Of a stretch of DNA of 64,000 bases, positions 54,863 through 64,000 are shown piece by piece. Every line of letters begins with the position of its first letter. The first letter of the stretch is position 1. The translations under genes were made by a program, and so were the position numbers. This stretch comes from Thalassia testudinum (Eukaryota > Streptophyta > Magnoliopsida > Alismatales > Hydrocharitaceae): positions 63,734,501 to 63,798,500 of the forward strand of contig JAZHRO010000019.1 in NCBI GenBank assembly GCA_037157565.1. The letters run 5' to 3'. Under the pieces are notes generated by a model. The model was not told where the DNA came from and made no database searches. It saw only the letters and a program-made list of their open reading frames with translations.

Positions 54863-56425
54863 AAGAGCTTTGGCGAGGTGGCTCAAAGCTCCTATCTGAG
54901 GGGTGCAACAACTTCCACGAGGTTTCAGGGAGCTTCACGAGAAGCTTCAGGTCATAGAGATGGGCGCCAATCGAATGCGGAGGTTAGCGGTGATGGGTCG
55001 ACGATGACAATGGTGAGGAGGTCGCTAGAGCGTCGGAAAGGGTCTATGCCTTGGCCGAATGGCTGGGAGGCTTCGCCTGGGCTCAACGAAGATGGTGGCA
55101 TTGTGGATTTGTTGCGAGGACGTTGGAGAAGGATCGCCAGATTCAAGGAAGAGGGTGGCGGTGAGCGTCATTCAATGGGGGTTGTGGGGGCGACGAAACC
55201 CTCAATAGGTAGAGGGCATTCACTTGCAATGGTTAGGCGGAGCTAATGGCGTGGTTGATGAGTGGGGAGGATGGTCGGAGCGTCATGGGCGAGTGGCCGG
55301 AGTGTTCGCCAAAGGCTTGCCACCCACAGGGAAGATGGCAATGGGAGGAGATGTATAAAGGCAAATCCTAGTTCTAAGGAGTCTAAAACTACTCTATGTA
55401 GAGGAGGGAAGAGAAAGGGGTACCTACGAGGGGCCTAGGATGCCGGAGAGTGGCCGGCCTTAGTCGACTGGAGTTGGGGAAGATAAGAACTCTGGTGACT
55501 TCGTTTGGAGTGACGAAGGAGAACGAGGAAGCCAGCTTCAATGGCGAGAAGCTCGGCGACGATTTTGGGAGGATATCCACAGCCTCTGTTGACGGAGACA
55601 CACAACAACAAAGGGAGATTGAGGAGCTCCAATGGCCTCGTCAATGGCGACGTTCGAGGATGAAGAATGAAAGAGGTATGCTCGCCAAAAACTCAACGAA
55701 TCAAATTGCAAGGGCATGGCCTTGTTTTAAAGGAGCTCAGCCGAGGAGAAAGAGGTGAGATTTTGGCCTAATCAAGGTCGAGATGGTGTGCAAAAATGTG
55801 CTCCGGTGACAACTTCAGCCAAGGATCACGGCTTCCCTAGTTGGCGGAATGAGTTGGAAAAAGCGCGAGGATGTGTAGGAATGATAGGTGTATCATCCTA
55901 CCAATTTTGGCAAGATTCTACCGCGTGAATCGATCGTAATCCATGGCCGAAGTCACGGCCAGAGAGATGTCGCTACTGCAGGTAGGGACTAAAAAGTGAA
56001 GAAGATGAAGTTTTTAGGGGGCTTTTTGCAAGAGATTAAGTTCTGAGGGTCCAAACTGCAAACTTGGCCAAGATGAAGTCGGAATAAGTCCAAATTTTTA
56101 TGGTAACCTAATTTGGACATGAGAAATTTAATGGTGACTTAAATTTTAGGTTTTGGTGATGTTTGCATAGTCAATTTATGTTTAGACCCAAAATATATCA
56201 AAAACTCGCCCAGGTCCCTATTTGAGGTCAAAAAGGGTTGCGATTATAAAATTGATTGATCCAAATCTTATGGAATATTTTTCCATGATTTTTAGATAGT
56301 TTGGATTACATTTATTTTTGTTAGAACCCTATTAATTTAAGTGAGGTTGAAATTAGGATTTTTATTTGAGATTTAGCCTTCAATCTTAATATAAACGCTA
56401 AACCAGTAAATGTAGGCCCACTTAT
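54863..56425 (-). repeat. LTR-C, right part (promoter side), truncated by E8
   Basis: Its right half (56040-56340) aligns by eye with the region of family-A LTRs that holds the 'ccaaatttt', 'aacctaatttgga' and 'ggaatatttttccatga' words. The GC-rich middle has the same 'ggagtgttcgcc/tggccgga' style as the other LTR leaders. The LTR start itself is missing at the E8 boundary. The overlapping open frames have no recognisable domain. Confidence 0.55.
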
Positions 56426-59245
56426 TAGGTGGCGACTCTCGTTGTTGTTCTTAATGATTAATTCGTTATAGTATATTACAAATAATGGTCACCAGTTTAC
56501 AATTTATTACTCGGAATTAAAACTTTCCCAAGGTCGAACTCAGGGAGCACACATCATTCTAGTATATAAAGGCTCACAATTCTGTTACAAAAAGAATAAG
56601 AGAGAGAGTGTGTGGGCAAAAGTTTGGCTTATTCTTCTTCTCTCTTCTTCTCTTTTAGCTGATTCTTCTCTTCTTCAATCTGCCTTCTTCTTTCTTCTTC
56701 TTTTCTTCTCTGCGGCTGCCTCTTCTTCTTTTCTTCTTTTTCTCTACTGCTGCCTCTTCTTCTTTTCTTCTTTTTCTCTGTTGCTGCCTCTTCTTTTCTT
56801 CAACAACTCCGCACTTCTTCTTCTACTTTCTTCTTTTCTTTTTCTTCTCTTCTTCTCTTCCTTTTCCCTAATCCGGACGTCTGAGTCTTTGAGTCGGACG
56901 CCTTATCGGCATTGTTGCTACAGTGCCTCCTTCTCTTTTCTTCTTCCTCTTCTTCTCTGGCCCTTCCTTTCTCCTTCAGCTCCTTTCTTCAGCAGCTCCT
57001 TCCTTCTTCCTTCTTCTTCTTCTCTGATGCTGCTTCTTTGCGGCTAAGTCCTCGCCGCCCATCTTCTTCTTCTTCCCTACCTATTCCCTACACACACACA
57101 AGAAGCAAAACCTACCCCTACCCTTCCCGCACGGCTCTCTCTCTCTGAATCTCTCTTTGGTACGCTCTCCCAGAGAGGGGTTATCGAGTCGGTCGCGTGC
57201 CCGAGTCCAGGCGCACCGGCGTCGGTGTGGTGCGCGAGGAGTGCACAGGAGTGAGGGGTAATTAGGTCGCGGGTCAGATCCACGTGGGTAGTGTCGCGGA
57301 CGAGACCCGGTGAATAGGTGAGGAACCTCACCCCAGTGTTATCGGAGGCAACCAGCGTATAACACTTTTTCAATTTATGTGTGGGCGTGCACCTATACAC
57401 TTTCGAGTGGGACTAAAGTCCCACCTTCTGCTTCGCGTGCCTACAGGCAAGAAGTGTCCAATTGGGGCAACCGCAGAGGCTTGCGACCCCAATTGAAGAC
57501 CTGGGCATACTTGCAAAAGTTTTCTGCATCACCTGGGGCTTACGCCTGGAGCTGGAGAGGCTTGGAGCAGCTTGTGAGCTTGCTCCAAGCTTGTCGTCAA
57601 TGGCAGCGAGGGAGCGCGACCTGAAAACACTAAAACGGCCTCGCGGCCATGTCAGAATGCTCAAGGAACTTCACCAGAGCACGGCGAAGGTGGTGCGGGT
57701 GTCGGCGGGGCGTGAGGAGGCCAAAGTGTGCATGCCTAGGGCACACTGTGTGCGTGAGAATGGGTGTGTTCGGCAGGTGTTCTGGGTGTGTGGAGTGGTG
57801 AGGTGAGTGGGGGGAACTGTTGAGTGGAGCGAGGGGAAGCTTGTGGGCTTGTCGGCGAGGGGTGGCGTGGCCTATGGAGGTGGAGCGGCCTTGCCGGAGT
57901 TGGTGGCTGGAGGTGGAACATATGGTGGTGGTAGTGGCAGTCGAGGGTTGAAAGTGATAATTGAAGAGGGGGAAATTTAGAGGAGAGTAAGGGGAAGAGT
58001 TCGACCTATTTTACTAAAGAAAGGGGGGAAAGGGGGGCTCGGCGCGTGCTTGCCGACACTGGAGACAAAGGTGCCCAGAGGGGGGTAACGGCGATGAGGA
58101 AGGGGTTGAGAAGGCACCAGTTGGTGCGGCCTGGCGTTGGAAGACGAGGAGGAGTAGACTCTGCTGTAGGTGTGACAGCGGAGCGACGAGGAGGAGGAGG
58201 AAAGGTCGCCGGAGCCTATGGGCGCTTGACCAGAGGAGGAGGAGACGAAGATTGGGGGTTTCCTTCGGCCAAAACAGGCTTGAAGGAAACGGCTGCCCCT
58301 GCCGCTCCATATAAAGGTGCTGGCGGGGAGAGGATCTCGAGGGGGCGACATGGGGGGCTCGCCGGAGAATGACCGGAAAGCAGACCCATTCCTTTCGTGC
58401 GTTCGCACGAAAGGTATGGGCAGCTATAGGTCAAAGGGGAGGGTCCCTGCGAAAGAGGACGACGCAGGGAACCCCTCTTTCGTTCCTGAGAGCGGCCCCC
58501 ATACCCTCCGTGGTGCCATCCTCTGCGCAAGGTCGCCGGAGGTATGGGCACCTGCGTGCGGTGGCAGAGGGGCCGTTTTGCAAAGAACGAAAGAGAAGAT
58601 GGGGGGGCTGACTGCAAGGGTTCAAAAAGATAAGGGTCAAAAAGTAATTCAAGAGGACCAATTTGTAAAGTCGGTCAAAATGGTCTTCTCTTAGGCCCAA
58701 ATTTTTGTACCAACCTAATTTAGGCCTAAGGAATCTAATGGTGAGGTTTGATTTTAGGTTTGACCATGTTTGACCGGTTAATTTGCACAAAAACCTAAAT
58801 TAGGTCAAAAATTGAGCATGGTTCTCAATCTAAGTCAAGATAAGTCCCAAAGGCCAAATTGAAGGCTCTAAATCCTAGAGAATTTTTTTTTTCATAAATT
58901 TTAGAGGATTTAGTTGATTTTTATCTTGCCTGAAACCTCGTGAATTAAAGCAGGTTTGTTTTAGGGTTACCGAATGTCATTTAATTCCTAGAAGTTGCTA
59001 TAACCCTTTTCATATTAGATCATCCCACTTCCTTCCTTATTAAGCTCATTTGACCTTTGTTTAGACCCTTAGACACCCTGTTTGTGTACTGCATTGGTAA
59101 AATTACAGTTTTACCCATTATGAATTATTTTATTCTTAAATTTGGAATTCTCTGAGTTAGACTTTTCCTTAAGTTTTGTAGGAACTTTTGCACGCTTATT
59201 TAGATCAAATTATGCTAGTTAGGGTTCATGATGAGGCTCTCATCA
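56426..59245 (-). repeat. E8 3' LTR (family A)
   Basis: About 2.8 kb, starting (minus) TGATGAGAGCCTCATCA at 59245. TATA-like TTTATATGG lies near 58308-58317, 930 bp from the start. It has the longest GAA-rich transcript tract (56620-57090), the GACGTCTGA segment near 56876, the conserved block at 56528-56549 and a U5 motif with two mismatches at 56464-56476. The left end is estimated from alignment with the 21144 LTR end (CGCCACTA). The polypurine tract directly to its right identifies it as the 3' LTR. Confidence 0.87.
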
Positions 59246-59254
59246 TACCCCCAT
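59246..59254 (-). other. E8 polypurine tract
   Basis: On the minus strand ATGGGGGTA directly precedes the LTR start TGATGAG. It is the plus-strand primer site of the element. Confidence 0.85.
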
Positions 59255-59691
59255 GCCTAGCTTTTGCTAGTCCCTTAGCAAAATTTTAAGGTTTTAACCC
59301 TTGTTCTAGACTATGAATTTCTTATCAAGCTTAGATAAGTGCTTTTTTCTCTTATATCCTTGATTAGGTCAGAATGCCAATCATAGGCCTAAAAGGTACT
59401 CTAATGCCAACCAAGATCCAGATTTGTCTAGCTTTAGCCTCAATCTTTAGCAAAGGTTTTTAAGGCCTACAAAAACTAACCTAAGGTTTATTGGACTTCG
59501 TGATTAAAGTACCCGTGCTTGAGATAATTTTAGCCTTGGTTCAGTTCGCAGTGCGTTTTGTAAGAGAGAGAAAAAGATTTATATGTTTGGAGAGTTTTCT
59601 CTTTCTTTTTCTTTTTAATTCTAGGTTAGGATTGGCTTCACAACACGATCTGTATCAGATTCCTTGTCCCCATCATCAATCCTCAAGGGTT

Positions 59692-59849
59692 CCTGGCAAT
59701 CGATGCTTCGGGGTAGCACCGCCCATGGTAAACCCCAGAACCCTGGCTTTCGAGATTTCGAGATAATCACGTCCATGGTGTTCCGTGGCCGAATTCAGAC
59801 CCTGGCAATTGACATTTCGTGATAATGCCATCCATGGAATCTGAACCGG
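59692..59849. repeat. Three degenerate tandem repeats in E8 3' region
   Basis: Units begin CCTGGCAATCGA, CCTGGCTTTCGA and CCTGGCAATTGA, each followed by a TTTCG word and a CCATGG word. The unit length is 49-59 bp. Confidence 0.7.
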
Positions 59850-60509
59850 CAGAGTGCTTACATGCCCCCAATAGGATGTGTAAATATCCTAAGAGATAAG
59901 CACCGAGGAGATGATATGTTGTTACGCATCTTCGAGGGGAATTTCCCACCTCTTTGCACCGGGAACTCGTCCAAATCAACTTGTGTTGATCTACTGCTCC
60001 TAATCTAGGTGACTTTTCAGAAGATTTTGAAATGCTTATGCGTGATTTTGATACTTATGCTTACTGAACCAGACTGTGTGTGTAAATTTGGGTGCTTAGG
60101 TTACTGAGTCCCGTAAACCAAAAGTTAGTTAACGAGGCCGAATACTCCCTAAGCCTTGGACCTAATACTTTAGCTTTTCATTTTCCTCAACCTCTTGAAG
60201 AATATCTAGATCTTAATGGGTACTAAGAGTCTATCCAAGCATGCCTAAGATTTGCGTTCTTACTAATCTTACTATGCACTTTCCTTTTCTTTTCCTGAAT
60301 GTGGTCTAGAACTTAGGTTAATTCCTTAACTATCTCTTTTCTTTCATTTTGTGCTCCTTTTTATCATTTTGTTCTTTTCTCCTCCTCCACAAGAATTTCT
60401 TTCCTCCTCTAAATTTAAATTTTTTTTAATTTTTATGGTGTTTTTGGCATATGTGAAATTTTTTTTGTTGAAACCTTTTCTTATGAGTTTTTATTCATTT
60501 TTCACTTTC

Positions 60510-60525
60510 ATACCCCCCCATGCCT
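60510..60525 (-). other. Second polypurine-like site in E8
   Basis: TAGGCATGGGGGGGTATG on the minus strand repeats the sequence around the true polypurine tract 1.26 kb away, with two more G's. Confidence 0.6.
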
Positions 60526-60840
60526 AAGATTTGCAATGTCCTCATTGTAAATTAGGAGGGTTTTTTACTTAGCTTGGTTCATGCATTAGGACAGGTATTT
60601 TGGTGAGTGGGTGGGTTGAGGTGACTATTGCGGACGATTTCTAATCTCAGATGCGAGCATCCGAGGTGGAGTCGACTGTCCTAAAGGATGAACCTAAAGT
60701 GCAAAGAAGTGTCAGAAAAGGTTTCGGGTTTTTGGGAATGAATGACGGGCTGCCTCCCATTAAGCGTTGAGTTTTACGCCATCGGCTGGGCGCAATAAGC
60801 TCAGGGAGAATGAAGGATAAATGAAGACAGCCAAATCTGT

Positions 60841-61990
60841 AGAGGTTACATCAATGAACGATTTGAGTCTCTGACCGTTCACGATGAAAGGTTCGGAATC
60901 GTGGCTGAGAGGACTGATTTTGACGGCTCCATTTCCAAAAACCTGTCGGACAAGATATGGTCCGACCCACTTGAATCGTAGTTTCCCAGGGAAGAGTTTG
61001 AGTCGGGCATCGAAGAGTAGGACCTTTTGACCAGGGTGGAAGATCTTTCTAGATATGTGCTTGTCATGGAAGGCTTTAACCCGCTCTTTGTAGATTCGCG
61101 AGTTCTCATATGCATCAAGGCGTAATTCATCTATCTCGCTAATCTGAAGCTTTCTGTGGGTTCCAGCCTTAGAAAGATCTAAGTTGCAGCTCTGTATTGC
61201 CTAATAAGCTTTGTGCTCCAATTCGATGGGAAGGTGACACGCCTTCCCGTACACTAGTCTGAAAGGAGACATGACTAGTTGGGTCTTGTGGGCGGTCCTA
61301 TAAGCCCACAAAGCTTCTGAAAGTCGAGATGACCAATCTTTCCTGTCAGGTCGAACAGTAACCTGCAGGATTTTCTTGATCTCCTGATTTGATAGCTCAG
61401 CTAGACCATTAGTTTGGGGGTGGTAGGGAGTAGAGATTCGGTGAGACACCCCGTATTTGGTCATCAATGACCTGAACTGAGGATTCGTGAAATGGGTCCC
61501 TCCATCAGAGATGATTGCACGAGGAATCCCGAATCGTGAGAAGATATTCTGATGAATGAATTTGATAACAATCTTGTGATCACAGGTTCGGGTCGGAATG
61601 GCTTCGATCCATTTGGACACATAGTCCACAGCGAGCAAAATGTACTCGAGGCCATCCGAAACAGGAAAGGGACCCATAAAATCATTCCCCCAAATATCGA
61701 AGATCTCGCACACGGGAATCGACTGCAAAGGCATCATGTCGCAGTGGCTCATGTTGCCCAGAGTTTGGCAACGACTACATGCCTTACAGTGTCTATATGT
61801 GTCTTTGAAGATAGTGGGCCAGTAAAAGCCACACTGGAGGATTTCTTATGCGATTTTATGCCCAGAGAAATGGCCACTGCATGCCTGGTCATGGTAGAAG
61901 GAGAGAATGTCATTGACTTCGCCCTCTGGGACACATCTCCGGATGATTTGGTCAGCACTTATGTAGAAAAGGTATAGGTCTTCCCAGATG
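60841..61990 (-). pseudogene. pol: E8 integrase
   Basis: Zinc-binding N-terminus with RRCVPEGE, HDQACSGHFSGH and a CKACSRC Cys pair (about 61740-61960), a frame with at least one stop, then the catalytic core in a 183-residue open frame (61201-61752). In it are the first Asp in WGNDFMGPFP, the second in ISDGGTHFTNPQF, and the Glu in NGLAELSNQEIKK, so the DDE triad is present. The C-terminal part (60850-61200) includes SRKIFHPGQKVLLFDARLKLFPGKL and KWVGPYLV after a TAG at 61201. The family enzyme inserts the DNA copy with 5-bp target duplications, as seen at the solo LTRs. Confidence 0.88.
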
Positions 61991-62560
61991 TAGTACTTGG
62001 CATCAGAGTGCAACTTGTCTTACTTGGCCTTTGGCCAATTAGACGGGATCTGATGAGATGCCAAGTAGTTTACTATATCAGCAAACCATGGAAGCCTAGT
62101 ACCAATAGTCAATAGGTGCTCATCAGCAAAATTCTCCGTGATGGGTCCAGAAGGGTGGATGATTTCAGAAGAAAGGCGAGACAAGTGGTTAGCTACCACG
62201 TTCTATCTTCCTGCCTTGTCGCGAATCTCGAGGTCAAATTCTTGCAACAACAAGATCCATCGGATTAATCGAGATTTCGCATCCTTTTTAGTAAGGAGAT
62301 GCCTCACAGTAGTGTGATCCGAGTAGATGACGACATGGGAACCCAGGAGATAAGATCGGAATTTTTCGAGGGCAAATACTACGGCTAGCAGCTCTTTCTC
62401 CGTAACCGTATAGTTACGCTGAGCCTCGTCAAGTGTCTTGCTAGCTAGTAGATGACCACGAGTTTCCCGTCAATCTGCTGCCCCAGAACCACTCCTACAG
62501 CGAAGTCAGATGCATCGCACATGATCTCAAAGGGTTGAGACCAATCAGGGGACTGTAGGA
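61991..62560 (-). pseudogene. pol: E8 RNase H
   Basis: FEIMCDASDFAVGVVLGQ (about 62500) carries the first catalytic Asp. After a stop near 62445 come [30 protein letters not shown] and the NVVANHLSRLSSE end (about 62170-62230). The terminal Asp of the usual ADHLSRL motif is Asn here. The tail leads to the integrase through [11 protein letters not shown]. Confidence 0.82.
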
Positions 62561-63804
62561 TCGAGGCTTGGGTGACTAGGTCATGAAGGTTCTCAAAAGG
62601 TTGAGTGCATTCCTTGAAAATTTCAAAGGGTACACCCTTGGAGAGAAGAGTAGTCAGGGGACGCACGATTTTTGAGAAATCAGGAATGAAACGACGGTAA
62701 AAATCGACGTGCCCCAGAAAAGAACGGGTGTCCCTGATCGAGCTAGGCATAGGAAGTCTAGAAATCAGATCAACCTTGGCTCGATCCACTTGGATGCCTT
62801 TCTCAGAAATTAAGTGACCTAGGATGATCCCCTCAGGCACCACAAAGTGGCTCTTTTCCCAGGAATATATGAACCAAGTGCTGGAGGCAATCATCAAATG
62901 ATGCCCCGAAAACTGAGAAGTCATCCATGAAGACTTCCAGAAAATCACCTACCATATCAGAGAATATGGCAAGCATGCACCACTGAAAAGTCGTGGGTGC
63001 ATTGCAGAGATCGAAAGGCATCCTTCGAAATGCGTACGTCCCGAAGGGGCAGGTGAATGTGGTCTTCTCTTGGTCCTCAGGATGAATAGCCACTTGGTTA
63101 TAACCGGAGTACCCATCAAGAAAGCAGAAGAATCTATTTCCCGCTAATTTCTCAAGAATCTAATCAATGAATGGTAGTGGGAAATGATCCTTCTTCGTGG
63201 AGGAATTGAGTCTTGGGTAATCTATGCAGACTCTCCACGAGTTGGCTATACGAGTAGATATGACTTCTCCTATTTCAATCGTAATGGTGGTGAGCCCTGC
63301 CTTTTTAGGCACAACCTGGATTGGGCTCACCCAACAACTGTCGGAGATCGGGTAGATGATCCTTGCATCTAACCACTTAATGATCTCCTTTTTCACGACC
63401 TCCTGCAGATTGGGATTCAAACGTCTCTGCATTTCCCGGGAAGGTCGTGCACCCTCTTTAGAATAAATACAATGTGTGCAATAAGAGGGACTTATTCCAG
63501 TCAAGTCATCGAGAGTCCATCCAATGGCTCTGCGATGTTGCTGGAGAACAATAGTCAAATGGGATTCCTGATCAGGTGTGAGTCTAGAGTATATAATCAC
63601 AGGAAATGTCTGATTAGAACCCAAGAAGACATATTTCAAATGATCGGGAAGGGGTCTGAGTTCAAGAATGGGATTATCAGCAGTAGTGGGTGGTTCAGAG
63701 TGAGTGTGAGGTATAAGGATAGGAGTTATGGGTTTGTCTATCTCAATGTCTGCCTCCTCTAATTGCGGTTCAAGGTTCTCTTGTGGTTGATGAGGAATGA
63801 TCAT
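62561..63804 (-). pseudogene. pol: E8 reverse transcriptase
   Basis: An N-terminal linker, then ILELRPLPDHLKYVFLG, EMQRRLNPN, EIIKWLDARIIYPISDS, SWRVCIDYPRLN and HFPLPFID in one frame (63160-63804). After a stop come FFCFLDGYSGYN, YAFRRMPFDLCNAPTTFQ and catalytic FMDDFSVFG (Asp pair codons near 62921-62932). A frame change near 62870 leads to EGIILGHLISEKG and the connection segment SFLGHVDFYRRFIPDFS. Catalytic residues are intact, but the frame is broken at least twice. Confidence 0.9.
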
Positions 63805-64000
63805 GTTTCTCTCAAGTTGTGGTTCATCAACCAGAGTTCTAACATCACAGATTTGTTCAATGACACCGCAATTGATCCCTTGTTGGGCCTTAAAGATATC
63901 AATTTTGAGAGTCTAATTCCCAAATTTTAGTTCTATTTGGCCCTCCTCAAAACTTATGTTGGCCCTTGCAGTGTCCAGAAAAGGTCTCCCTAGAATGATT
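63805..64000 (-). pseudogene. pro: E8 protease C-terminal region (partial at window edge)
   Basis: The same segment as positions 1-200 (E1), with about 85% identity by eye. It encodes the end of the aspartic protease and the linker before RT. The rest of protease, gag and the 5' LTR of E8 lie beyond the right edge. Confidence 0.8.

Larger units (their letters stand above)
59255..60840 (-). other. E8 region between integrase and LTR
   Basis: 1.6 kb with no supported gene. It contains three short tandem repeats (59692-59849) and a second polypurine-like site (60510-60525). A non-coding stretch after pol is common in Athila/Tat elements. Confidence 0.6.

Noticed and set aside
54845..55246. 133-codon Arg/Ser-rich frame
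   Set aside because: It starts inside the family-A LTR terminus and runs into LTR-C. The frame crosses an insertion boundary, so it cannot be an old gene.

Overview
The window is plant nuclear heterochromatin made almost entirely of nested, decaying retrotransposons. No single-copy host protein gene could be supported. The eukaryotic, flowering-plant assignment rests on four things. The gag-pol blocks are Athila/Tat-like Ty3/gypsy (protease DLGAS, RT FMDDFS) and are primed by tRNA-Asp. There is a plant L1-type LINE with a C-terminal RNase H. There are SIRE/Maximus-like copia LTRs. Most visible decay is C-to-T/G-to-A, as expected of methylated repeats. I cannot name the species.

Layout, left to right. 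(1) 1-6263, minus strand: element E1, a gypsy element whose pol runs off the left edge. It has a long gag-protease frame, a leader, a tRNA-Asp primer-binding site (PBS) and a 2.68 kb 5' LTR (family A). E1 sits inside the gag of a second copy, E2 (6264-11001, same strand, PBS and 2.79 kb LTR visible). (2) ~11013-18735, plus strand: E3, an older gypsy element with a family-B 5' LTR, then gag, protease, RT, RNase H and a cut-off integrase, riddled with stops. At its PBS an essentially full-length antisense copy of tRNA-Asp lies between two copies of the LTR end. (3) 20381-31758, minus strand: a 6.4 kb L1 LINE with 18-20 bp target duplications. It is split by two plus-strand solo LTRs (21144-23862 family A, 26419-28702 family B), each with a perfect 5-bp target duplication. 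A third solo LTR (31796-34537) lies just outside it. (4) 34543-48533: the lowest-density part, AT-rich. It holds a small non-autonomous copia-like element (37326-41168) with a probable nested LTR, a minisatellite, a copia solo LTR (42076-43796) and weak LTR remnants. (5) 48534-64000: a family-B LTR with decayed PBS and gag start (48534-51735). Its gag is interrupted by a diverged LTR (LTR-C), itself interrupted by a family-A LTR (52289-54862) and cut by element E8 (minus strand, 56426 to the right edge: 3' LTR, polypurine tract, integrase, RNase H, RT).

Comparing the LTRs with each other gives the most informative signals. All family-A LTRs place a TATA box about 930 bp from the LTR start and begin with a perfect 7-bp terminal hairpin. 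They carry a strand-specific GAA-rich tract and a 13-nt U5 motif complementary to the 5' end of tRNA-Asp, the same tRNA whose 3' end primes at the PBS. The E3 tRNA insertion looks like a by-product of that second contact: reverse transcription ran through the whole primer and jumped back into U5 at this motif.
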